Shown in pieces: positions 14,942-22,608 of a stretch of 49,175 nucleotides of DNA. How positions within the stretch are numbered: the first letter of the stretch is position 1; each line of letters begins with the position of its first letter. The stretch is from assembly GCA_902779785.1 (NCBI GenBank), contig CACZDC010000014.1, positions 1-49,175 of the forward strand, written 5' to 3'. Under the pieces are notes generated by a model. That model was not told the origin of the DNA. It made no database searches and saw nothing but the letters and a program-made list of their open reading frames with translations. The translations under genes were made by a program, and so were the position numbers. Origin of the DNA: an uncultured Bacteroidia bacterium (GTDB lineage: Bacteria; Bacteroidota; Bacteroidia; Bacteroidales; UBA932).

Positions 14942-16996
14942 ATGAGAAGGATACTCTGTCTTCTTCCGGCAGCAATGCTGCTCGCCTGTTCCGAGCACGG
15001 AGATGTCGTGCTCGGGGCGCCGGGCGTAGAGGTCGTCCCGCATTATGCGGCCACTGTGGACATTAAAGATAACGCAGTCGATGTCACCGCTCTCAAAGAA
15101 TACGGCGAGGGTGGTGTAAGTATCAAAGGTCAATGGGACCTGACGGAGTACAACCGCCTGCGCTTCAAAGTTTCGAATCTGGAGCCGCTGGAGCATCTGA
15201 CGCTGGTCGCTTCCCTGTGCAATGAAAAGCAGGAGAAGATTCCCTGGCGGAGCACAGTGTTCGCCGGTCTGTTGAGCGAGCGTTTCCACGTGAAGCCTGG
15301 CGAGACGCTCACGCTCACGCTATGGCTCCCCGAAGCCGTCGCGCATCCGGAGATCGACAGCCTCTTCACCACGATGCAGAATACGCCCTACTCCTGCGGA
15401 AGGTTCAGTTACAACATCGATTGGAGCGACATCCGCGAGATACGCTTCAACCAGCGCTGGAACAAGGCGAATAACCATTTCCGCATCTCCGAAGTGGAAC
15501 TTTTGAAGGGAAAGAAGCAGAAAGGGCCGGAGTACCTGTCCTACAGCGCGGATGAATTCTTCCCCTTCATCGACAAGTACGGACAGTTCAAGCACAAGGA
15601 CTGGCCCGGGAAGATTCACTCCGACGAGGAACTCGCCGCAGCACGGGAAGAAGAAGAGCAAGACCTCACAGCCCATCCGGGACCGGATAACTGGGACAAA
15701 TGGGGCGGCTGGGCCAACGGCCCTCAACTGGAGGCCACGGGCCGTTTCCGCACCGAGAAAATTGACGGGAAATGGTGGCTGGTGGACCCGGACGGGCATC
15801 TGTTCTGGAGTCACGGTGTGCTGCGGATTTCCCCCGGCAATGCCGTCACCCCACTCAGTGCGCCAGGCCTTGCAGACCGGCGGAAGTTCTTTGAGGAGCT
15901 TCCGGCAAAGGATGATCCCGACTTGGGACACTTCTACGAAACTTTTGACCCGCTGCTTGGCAGCTATTACGCCGCCCGCGGCATCGATGACCACTTCGAC
16001 TTCTCCAGCGCCAACTGCTACCGCAAATACGGCCCGGATTACATGGCCGTGTACGGTAATCTTTGCCACCGGCGTCTCCGCAGCTGGAACATGAATACTA
16101 TGGCCAACGCCACCGAGCCCTCCATTACCTCAATGGGACGTACGCCCTGGTGCGACCGCTTCGAGATTGTCTCGAAGCCCATGTCCACCTCGGCCAAAAT
16201 CCTCTGGTGGAGCCTGCCTGATCCCTTCGATCCGTCCTTCAAGGCGGAGATCGACCGCCAGCTCCTGGCCCGGGAGAAGGAGCTTCAGGATCCTTGGTGC
16301 ATAGGCTTTTTCGTAGACAACGAGCACGCCTGGGGCAACCCGACGCATGTTACGGAATGCTCCCTTGATGCGGATGAGAATGCCGCCGTCAAGAAAGCGC
16401 TCCGAGGCTATCTGAAGGAGAAATACGGCAAAGCCGTTCCCTTCGAGGCCATGACCGAAGAGGACAAACTGGAGTTCAACGATATCGTCATCGAAAAATA
16501 CTACAGCACAATTAGGGAGGAATTCAACCGTCTCGCCCCCGGCCTGCTCTATCTGGGATGCCGCTTCGGCGGGCATCCGCACAATCCCCGTGTAATCGAG
16601 ATCGGGGCAAAATACTGCGACCTGCTGAGCTATAATATTTATAAGTACAATCTGGATTGCTTCACTCTTCCGGAGGGAGTCGACAAGCCGGTCCTGATCG
16701 GGGAATTCCACTTCGGCGCCATGGACCGCGGTCCCTTCCATCCGGGTCAGGTCTGGACGGCTGACCAGGCGGAAAGGGGCGAATGCTACAAGGATTATGT
16801 CCGTTCCGCTCTGGAGCACCCGAATTTCGTCGGCACCCACTGGCATCAGTTCTCAGACCAGGCCACAACGGGCCGCTTCGACGGCGAGGATTTCCAGGTC
16901 GGCTTTACCGATGTGTGCGACACTCCTTACAAAGAGACCGTTGAGGCTGCCCGGGAGATCGGCGCCAAAATGTATCAGATACGCTGGGAAAAATAG
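14942..16996 (+). CDS. GH50/agarase-like clan GH-A glycoside hydrolase, lipoprotein
   Basis: ATG 14942 gives a lipoprotein signal (RRILCLLPAAMLLAC); a TTG two codons earlier is less likely. Residues 30-200 form a beta-sandwich, carbohydrate-binding-like region. The catalytic part opens with DKYGQFKHKDWPGKIHS and WGGWANGPQLEATGRFRT then KWWLVDPDGHLFWSHGV, the signature run of proteins annotated as beta-agarase/GH50. The acid/base is probably Glu461 in FFVDNEHAWG and the nucleophile Glu588 in VLIGEFHFGAMDRG. At 684 residues it is of usual length. No sulfatase, GH117, GH86 or GH16 gene is present, so agar is an unlikely substrate. A terrestrial beta-galactan-like or other plant linkage is more plausible. 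Being lipid-anchored, it should act at the cell surface. Confidence 0.7.
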   Translation: MRRILCLLPAAMLLACSEHGDVVLGAPGVEVVPHYAATVDIKDNAVDVTALKEYGEGGVSIKGQWDLTEYNRLRFKVSNLEPLEHLTLVASLCNEKQEKIPWRSTVFAGLLSERFHVKPGETLTLTLWLPEAVAHPEIDSLFTTMQNTPYSCGRFSYNIDWSDIREIRFNQRWNKANNHFRISEVELLKGKKQKGPEYLSYSADEFFPFIDKYGQFKHKDWPGKIHSDEELAAAREEEEQDLTAHPGPDNWDKWGGWANGPQLEATGRFRTEKIDGKWWLVDPDGHLFWSHGVLRISPGNAVTPLSAPGLADRRKFFEELPAKDDPDLGHFYETFDPLLGSYYAARGIDDHFDFSSANCYRKYGPDYMAVYGNLCHRRLRSWNMNTMANATEPSITSMGRTPWCDRFEIVSKPMSTSAKILWWSLPDPFDPSFKAEIDRQLLAREKELQDPWCIGFFVDNEHAWGNPTHVTECSLDADENAAVKKALRGYLKEKYGKAVPFEAMTEEDKLEFNDIVIEKYYSTIREEFNRLAPGLLYLGCRFGGHPHNPRVIEIGAKYCDLLSYNIYKYNLDCFTLPEGVDKPVLIGEFHFGAMDRGPFHPGQVWTADQAERGECYKDYVRSALEHPNFVGTHWHQFSDQATTGRFDGEDFQVGFTDVCDTPYKETVEAAREIGAKMYQIRWEK

Positions 16997-16999
16997 ATA

Positions 17000-17752
17000 A
17001 TGTCGGAAGGGATTATATTCAGCATCGAGGAGTTCGCTGTCAACGACGGCCCTGGAATCCGTACTACGGTATTCTTGAAGGGTTGTCCGCTCCGCTGCGC
17101 CTGGTGTCACAATCCCGAGGGATGGAACCCTGCTCCTGAAACGCTTCTCAAAAAGGGGAGGGAGGAGATGTGTGGTTATCGGATCAGCGCTGAAGAGCTT
17201 GCAAAGCGCCTGTCCCGCGATACTGACCTCTTCCGCGACAGCGGCGGCGGGGTCACATTCACTGGCGGCGAACCGCTGCTGCAGGCCGAATTCCTTGCAG
17301 AAGTGATGGATCTTCTGCCGGATATCAACAAGGCGGTGGAGACAAGCGCTTACGCCCCGGAGGAGAGTTTTCGGAAGGTGATGGAGCGGGCGGATATTCT
17401 GCTATTCGACATAAAACTGATTGACCCGGATATGCACAAGCGCTACACCGGCGCCGACAATGGCCCTATTCTCCGCAATCTTGATATACTGAAGGCGTCC
17501 GGCAGGCCTTTTATCGCCAGGATTCCCCTGATTCCCGGGGTCAACGACAGTAAGGAGAACATGGAGGCAAGCGCGGATTTGCTTCGGGATGCTCCGGGGC
17601 TCAAAAGGGTCGAATTGCTGCGCTACAACAAGATTGCCGGCGCCAAATATCCGATGCTGTCTCTCACCTATGCTCCTCCCTTTGATGAAACGATAGAACC
17701 TGCCATCCACGATACATTTACAGAGAAAGGTATTAAAATGATTATTCCATGA
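17000..17752 (+). CDS. Glycyl radical enzyme activating enzyme (radical SAM), short form
   Basis: The 250-residue protein has the radical-SAM cluster C29-x3-C33-x2-C36 in KGCPLRCAWCHNPEGW, the SAM motif TGGEP at residues 88-92, and the opening DGPGIRTTVF typical of glycyl-radical activases. It generates the glycyl radical on its partner by reductive SAM cleavage in the anaerobic cytosol. Most activases of the eliminase class carry a ferredoxin-like insert with eight cysteines after the first cluster. Here the insert is missing and only Cys58 remains, so the layout resembles pyruvate formate-lyase activase. The gene starts 3 nt after the preceding stop and overlaps the glycyl radical enzyme by ATGA (17749-17752), which fits a dedicated pair. 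Confidence 0.92.
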   Translation: MSEGIIFSIEEFAVNDGPGIRTTVFLKGCPLRCAWCHNPEGWNPAPETLLKKGREEMCGYRISAEELAKRLSRDTDLFRDSGGGVTFTGGEPLLQAEFLAEVMDLLPDINKAVETSAYAPEESFRKVMERADILLFDIKLIDPDMHKRYTGADNGPILRNLDILKASGRPFIARIPLIPGVNDSKENMEASADLLRDAPGLKRVELLRYNKIAGAKYPMLSLTYAPPFDETIEPAIHDTFTEKGIKMIIP

Positions 17753-19818
17753 TAGAAAGACTTCAAACGCTTCGTGCGTTTATACGTTCGGGCGGCCATC
17801 ATAAGTTCCGCCATACCCCTGAAGAATTCGGCCTGGACCGCCTTGCTGAAAGCTTCCGCGCTGAAGCTGTTCCCCCTGTGGAGCGGAGCGCCAGGATGCT
17901 CAGGGCACTGCTCAATGCGGAAATGCCCTTGATCCTTGAGGGCGAGAAAATTGTCGCGACCCGCACTATCAGCCGTATTCCCTCTATATTTACGGAGGAA
18001 GAATGGGCGGAGATACGCGCCCATCATACCCTGCATGAGCGCGGTACCGTCTCCAACCTTTCCGCCGACTACGAGGGCATCCTCCGGGACGGCCTGGGCA
18101 AGCGTAAGGCTGAGGTAACGGCCCGTTTGGAGGATCCGGCCCTTTCGCAGGAGCAGCGCCTCTTTCTCTCCGCTGCCCATGAGAGCATTACGGCCGTTCA
18201 GGACTTCATTTTGAAGTACCGCGACTGTGCCCGCAACGCAGGGATGGACGAAACGGCAGAAGTCCTGTCCCACATCCACAGCGCAGGGGCAAAAACTCTC
18301 AGGGAAGCCCTGCAATTGCTGCGCATCGTGCATTTCGCCCTATGGGAAAGTGACTGTTATCACAACACGCTTGGCCGTTTCGACCAGTATATGTATCCAT
18401 ATTACCGGACTGATATCGCCGCCGGGCGTCTTACCAAAGAACAGGCCTTCGACCTGATTGAGGAATTCTTCCTCACTTGCAACAAGGATAGTGATCTCTA
18501 CGTCGGCATGCAGCAGGGTGACAATGGCCAGAGCATCGTGCTTGCCGGCCGCGACCCCCAAGGGAATTATCTCTTCAACGAAGTGTCGAAGATGTGTCTC
18601 AGAGCCAGTTATGAACTTAATCTGATTGACCCGAAGATTAACCTTCGCTGCGATGCGCTCACTCCGCTTGATGTATTCGTTGAAGGGGCGAAACTCACCA
18701 AGCGAGGACTTGGATTCCCCCAGTACGACAATGACGATGTTGTCATTCCTGGCCTTTTGAAACTCGGCTATAAACCAGAAGATGCATACAATTATGTAGT
18801 CGCAGCCTGCTGGGAATTCATCATACCCGGCAGTGGGATGGAGATTCCGAACATCGATGCCCTGTCATTTGCCGGTATCGTCAGCGAGGCCGTAGAGGAT
18901 CTCGGAAAGTTTGACAACTACGATGCATTTTACTCCCATATCGACCTCAAGATTAAGGCAGAGTGCGACCGGATAACTGCCGCACACGACAATCTCTACA
19001 TAGTGCCGGCGCCTTTCCTGTCGATGATTATGAGCGGAACGATTGAGCGCGCGCAGGATATTTCTCTGGGTGGTAACACCAACAATTATGGGGTCCATGG
19101 TACAGGTCTCTCGACGGCGGCGGATTCGCTCGCTGTAATCAAGAAGTACTACTTTGAAGAAAAATCCCTATCTTTAGAAGAACTGATGGATGCTGTCCAC
19201 CATAACTTCAAGGGGCATGAAGCCCTTCAGGAGCGTCTCCGGAATGAGGCGCCCAAGATGGGCCTGGACGATGACGGCGCCGATGCCATCGGAACCGCTC
19301 TGCTGGATTCCTTCTCCACGGGGCTCCGAGGCAAGCGCAACGAGCGTGGAGGCATCTGGCGGGCCGGTACCGGCACGGCAATGTACTACATTTTCCACGC
19401 AAAAGACCTTCCGGCGACCCCGGACGGCCGCAGCTGCGGGGAAGTCATCCCCGCTAATTTTACTCCGAGCATGTTTCTGAGGCAGAAGGGGCCCGTTTCC
19501 GTAATGCGCTCCTTCTCCAAGCAGCATCTCGAGGATGCCATCAACGGAGGCCCGCTCACAATAGAACTTGATGAGAGCATCTTCCGCAGCGAGGAGACTG
19601 TGGAGAAACTGGCTATGCTGATCCGCTCCTACATCAAGCGCGGCGGCCATCAACTCCAACTTAACACCCTCAATAAGGACACTCTCCTCGATGCAAAGGT
19701 CCATCCGGAGGAGCACCGCGACCTGATTGTCCGCGTCTGGGGATGGAGCGGATATTTCGTGGAACTGGACGAGTGCTATCAGGACCACATTATTGAACGT
19801 ATAAAATACAAGATATGA
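17749..19818 (+). CDS. Short glycyl radical enzyme of unknown substrate (PFL/eliminase superfamily)
   Basis: 689 residues, shorter than the usual 780-850. The family frame is clear: HNTLGRFDQYMYPYY, the catalytic thiyl-radical Cys354 in VAACWEFIIPG with Glu356 two residues on, and the glycyl loop near the C-terminus with Gly665 in VRVWGWSGYFVELD. The C-x-E pair is the mark of dehydratase/lyase-type enzymes and differs from the Cys-Cys pair of pyruvate formate-lyase. The loop has Trp before the radical Gly, where Ser, Ala or Thr is common. No substrate can be named; glycerol, propanediol, choline, hydroxyproline and isethionate enzymes are all larger in general. It is coupled to its activase and to a sugar carrier by ATGA overlaps, and is one of very few cytosolic enzymes in the operon. 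I infer that it acts on a sugar or sugar derivative released from the glycan. Confidence 0.9.
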   Translation: MIERLQTLRAFIRSGGHHKFRHTPEEFGLDRLAESFRAEAVPPVERSARMLRALLNAEMPLILEGEKIVATRTISRIPSIFTEEEWAEIRAHHTLHERGTVSNLSADYEGILRDGLGKRKAEVTARLEDPALSQEQRLFLSAAHESITAVQDFILKYRDCARNAGMDETAEVLSHIHSAGAKTLREALQLLRIVHFALWESDCYHNTLGRFDQYMYPYYRTDIAAGRLTKEQAFDLIEEFFLTCNKDSDLYVGMQQGDNGQSIVLAGRDPQGNYLFNEVSKMCLRASYELNLIDPKINLRCDALTPLDVFVEGAKLTKRGLGFPQYDNDDVVIPGLLKLGYKPEDAYNYVVAACWEFIIPGSGMEIPNIDALSFAGIVSEAVEDLGKFDNYDAFYSHIDLKIKAECDRITAAHDNLYIVPAPFLSMIMSGTIERAQDISLGGNTNNYGVHGTGLSTAADSLAVIKKYYFEEKSLSLEELMDAVHHNFKGHEALQERLRNEAPKMGLDDDGADAIGTALLDSFSTGLRGKRNERGGIWRAGTGTAMYYIFHAKDLPATPDGRSCGEVIPANFTPSMFLRQKGPVSVMRSFSKQHLEDAINGGPLTIELDESIFRSEETVEKLAMLIRSYIKRGGHQLQLNTLNKDTLLDAKVHPEEHRDLIVRVWGWSGYFVELDECYQDHIIERIKYKI

Positions 19819-21137
19819 AAACAGGATTAAAGGCTTACATGTTCTGGGTGGCTTTCGTGGCCTCCCTCGGCGGACTGCTGTTCGGTTTCGACACGGCTGT
19901 AATCTCCGGTGCCGAGAAACAAATCCAAGCGGTTTACGGCCTGTCAGACTTTGCCCATGGCTTCACGATTGCAACGGCTCTTGTCGGCACCATAATCGGT
20001 GCCCTGTTTTGCGGAAAACCGGCGGAGCGTTTCGGCCGCAAGAAGTCCCTTATCGTCATCGGTATTCTGTACCTTATTTCCGCAGTATTTAGCGGGGCGA
20101 TTGTTAACTGGTACTCCTTTATGTTCTTCCGCTTCCTTGGCGGTCTGGCCGTCGGAGCATCTTCAGTGGTCGGTCCCATGTTCATAGCGGAGATTTCACC
20201 GGCAGCCTGGAGAGGACGCTTTGTCTGTTTCTTCCAGTTCAACATAGTACTGGGTATAGTGCTGGCCTATTTCTCCAACTACTGGATTTCCGGCGTGCCC
20301 AACGACTGGCAGTGGATGATCATGGCAGAATCCATTCCGGCCTTCCTGTTCAGTGCCCTTATGTTCACTATGCCGGAGAGCCCGCGCTGGCTGGTTAAGC
20401 AGGGAAGAGAAGACGATGCAAAGCTTGTCTTTGAGAAAACTGGAGAAAAGGACATTCCCGGCGAACTGGAGGCCATCCGTCAATCTCTGGCCGACGCCAG
20501 CGCCAAGGGCGGCAAACTCTTCCAGAAGAAGTACTGGAAACCTCTCCTTATTGCCTTCCTGATTTCCACGATCAATCAGCTCAGCGGTATCAACGCTATA
20601 CTTTACTATGCTCCGCGCCTGCTTGAGATGTCCGGTGTATTCCGCGAGGGAGCCATGCTGCAGAGCATAATCATAGGCCTTACCAACCTTACCTTCTCCA
20701 TGCTCGGCATGGTCCTGATTGACAAACTCGGACGCAAGACGCTTATAGGCATCGGGGCAATAGGCATGGTGATCTGCCAGGCAATGGTGGCCCGCGGCTT
20801 TGCCCTGGAGGCCTTCCATGGCTACTACATGCTCATCTTCCTGGTAGGATATGTGGCCTTCTTCGCCCTCTCGCTCGGCGCCACCATCTGGGTGGTCATC
20901 GCCGAAGTCTTCCCTAACGACGTGCGTGCCGGCGGCCAGGTGTTCGGCAGCATGACCCACTGGGTATGGTCGGCCCTCCTGACCTGGTTCTTCCCGATGT
21001 TCCTGTCAATCGGCGGACAGTACATCTTCACCTTCTTCTCAATCATGGCTGCTCTGGCTATCCTCTTTGCATGGTGGATGCCTGAGACTAAGGGAAAATC
21101 ACTTGAACAGATTCAGAAAGAATTAGTTAAAGAATAA
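19815..21137 (+). CDS. MFS sugar porter family transporter (XylE/GalP-like)
   Basis: 440 residues with twelve predicted membrane segments. It carries sugar-porter signatures: GGLLFGFDTAVISGA in helix 1, GKPAERFGRKKSL after helix 2, PESPRWLVKQGR at the end of helix 6, QLSGINAILYYAP in helix 7, DKLGRKTL, and PETKGKSLEQIQKEL at the C-terminus. This family moves hexoses, pentoses, polyols or inositols across the inner membrane, usually by proton symport. Its start overlaps the end of the glycyl radical enzyme by ATGA. Import of that enzyme's substrate or precursor is therefore the simplest reading, although it could equally carry the main monosaccharide released by the periplasmic enzymes. Confidence 0.92.
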   Translation: MKTGLKAYMFWVAFVASLGGLLFGFDTAVISGAEKQIQAVYGLSDFAHGFTIATALVGTIIGALFCGKPAERFGRKKSLIVIGILYLISAVFSGAIVNWYSFMFFRFLGGLAVGASSVVGPMFIAEISPAAWRGRFVCFFQFNIVLGIVLAYFSNYWISGVPNDWQWMIMAESIPAFLFSALMFTMPESPRWLVKQGREDDAKLVFEKTGEKDIPGELEAIRQSLADASAKGGKLFQKKYWKPLLIAFLISTINQLSGINAILYYAPRLLEMSGVFREGAMLQSIIIGLTNLTFSMLGMVLIDKLGRKTLIGIGAIGMVICQAMVARGFALEAFHGYYMLIFLVGYVAFFALSLGATIWVVIAEVFPNDVRAGGQVFGSMTHWVWSALLTWFFPMFLSIGGQYIFTFFSIMAALAILFAWWMPETKGKSLEQIQKELVKE

Positions 21138-21144
21138 ATATATT

Positions 21145-22599
21145 ATGAAAAAAGTACTTCTGGCCTCCCTGGCCATCCTGCTGACCATCAGCGCATCCAC
21201 ACAGGAACTCAAGAAATCCGTCACCTGGGACAAATTCCGCGGCCGTCCGGCTCCGATTAAGGTGATCGGAGAATTGGTCCCCACCCATTCCAGCCTTGAC
21301 CGCCCGTCCTTCTGGTCGGTAGGCTGCGAGACGATGGACCGTGATTACGCCCTCTTCGAGAAATTCCATCAGTACGTGGGCGAGACCGGTGTCGGCTACG
21401 CCCGCCTGCAGAGCGGCTGGGCCAAATGCGAGCCCAAGAAGAAGGGGAAATATGACTTTGCCTGGCTGGATGCCCATGTCGACGGTCTCATCGCTGAGGG
21501 AATCCATCCCTGGATGTGCCTGTGCTATGGTAATCCGCTCTATACTGACGGCGGCAAAGATCTGAATGCCCGCCTCTTCGGTGACGGCCCCATTATGGAC
21601 GGCTGGCTCAAATATGTCAAACAGGTCGTAAAGCGTTACAAGGGCAAGGTTACGATGTACGAGGTATGGAACGAACCGGACGGTGCCCGTGATGCCAACG
21701 GAAAATGGGTGGCGGCCAAGAACTGGGCCGATTACGCCCTGCTGTTCGCCCGCACGGCCCAGGTCATCCACGAAACCGATCCAGACGCCAAAATCTGCGC
21801 CTTCGGAGCCTTCTCCATCCGTACGGACTACTTCAAGGAAGGAATGAAACGGATTGCCGAACTCGGCGCCGGAGACCTTGTGGATTATGTTACCTACCAC
21901 GCTTACTGGCCGCAGCCGGAGCGCCTCATTCCCCTTGTCAAAAAACTTCAGGATGACATCCACGCCGTCAATCCCAACACTATCCTTCTTCAGGGCGAGA
22001 GCGGCTGTCCTTCACGTCTGGACTACGGCCACGCAATGTGTTTCAGGGAGTGGACGGAATACAGCCAGGCCAAATGGGATCTTCGCCATACCTTGATGAA
22101 TTTCTCCCTGGGCGTTCCTTCTTCCATCTTCACGATGGTAGATCTCCATTACAAGGATTATATGATCCAGAGTTTCGGTCTTATCTGCACCAACCTAAAG
22201 AGCGAACCTCAGTACAAGCGTCCCAAGTTCTACGCCATCCAGCACCTGACAAGTGTGATTACAGCGGACTGCAAGGCCTCCGACGATTACCGGATCACCG
22301 GTGCGAGCGTCACCGACGACATTACTCTGGTTGGTGTGCGGAAGGCCGATAAGCCGGTCGGTTTCCTGCTATGGCTCTCCGGTGAAGAACCGGGTAGCAG
22401 CCTGGACCGCAAACTGGTGGATTTCACCGTCAGCGGCCCGCTCCTGAGCGATCCGGTGTATGTGGACATGGTGACAGGTTTTGTGCATGAGATGAAGGAT
22501 CTGGAGAAGCGCTTCGACAATACGACCCGTTTCAACGCCTTCCCCATCTGGGATGCCCCGATTTTTGTATGTGAAAGAAACGCTGTGAATTTCAAATAA
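21145..22599 (+). CDS. Clan GH-A glycoside hydrolase, GH39/GH51-like, periplasmic
   Basis: A signal peptide (MKKVLLASLAILLTISASTQ) precedes a (beta/alpha)8 domain. The fourth-strand motif YEVWNEPDG holds the acid/base Glu177; YHAYWP and LLQGESGCPS hold the seventh-strand region with nucleophile candidate Glu285. About 80 C-terminal residues form a beta-sandwich. The order and spacing fit clan GH-A families such as GH39, GH5 or GH51, but no family signature is decisive. It may be an unassigned family. No lipobox is present, so it is expected in the periplasm, where it would trim imported oligosaccharides. The gene sits 7 nt after the transporter stop. Confidence 0.7.
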   Translation: MKKVLLASLAILLTISASTQELKKSVTWDKFRGRPAPIKVIGELVPTHSSLDRPSFWSVGCETMDRDYALFEKFHQYVGETGVGYARLQSGWAKCEPKKKGKYDFAWLDAHVDGLIAEGIHPWMCLCYGNPLYTDGGKDLNARLFGDGPIMDGWLKYVKQVVKRYKGKVTMYEVWNEPDGARDANGKWVAAKNWADYALLFARTAQVIHETDPDAKICAFGAFSIRTDYFKEGMKRIAELGAGDLVDYVTYHAYWPQPERLIPLVKKLQDDIHAVNPNTILLQGESGCPSRLDYGHAMCFREWTEYSQAKWDLRHTLMNFSLGVPSSIFTMVDLHYKDYMIQSFGLICTNLKSEPQYKRPKFYAIQHLTSVITADCKASDDYRITGASVTDDITLVGVRKADKPVGFLLWLSGEEPGSSLDRKLVDFTVSGPLLSDPVYVDMVTGFVHEMKDLEKRFDNTTRFNAFPIWDAPIFVCERNAVNFK

Positions 22600-22608
22600 A
22601 GCCTGACT

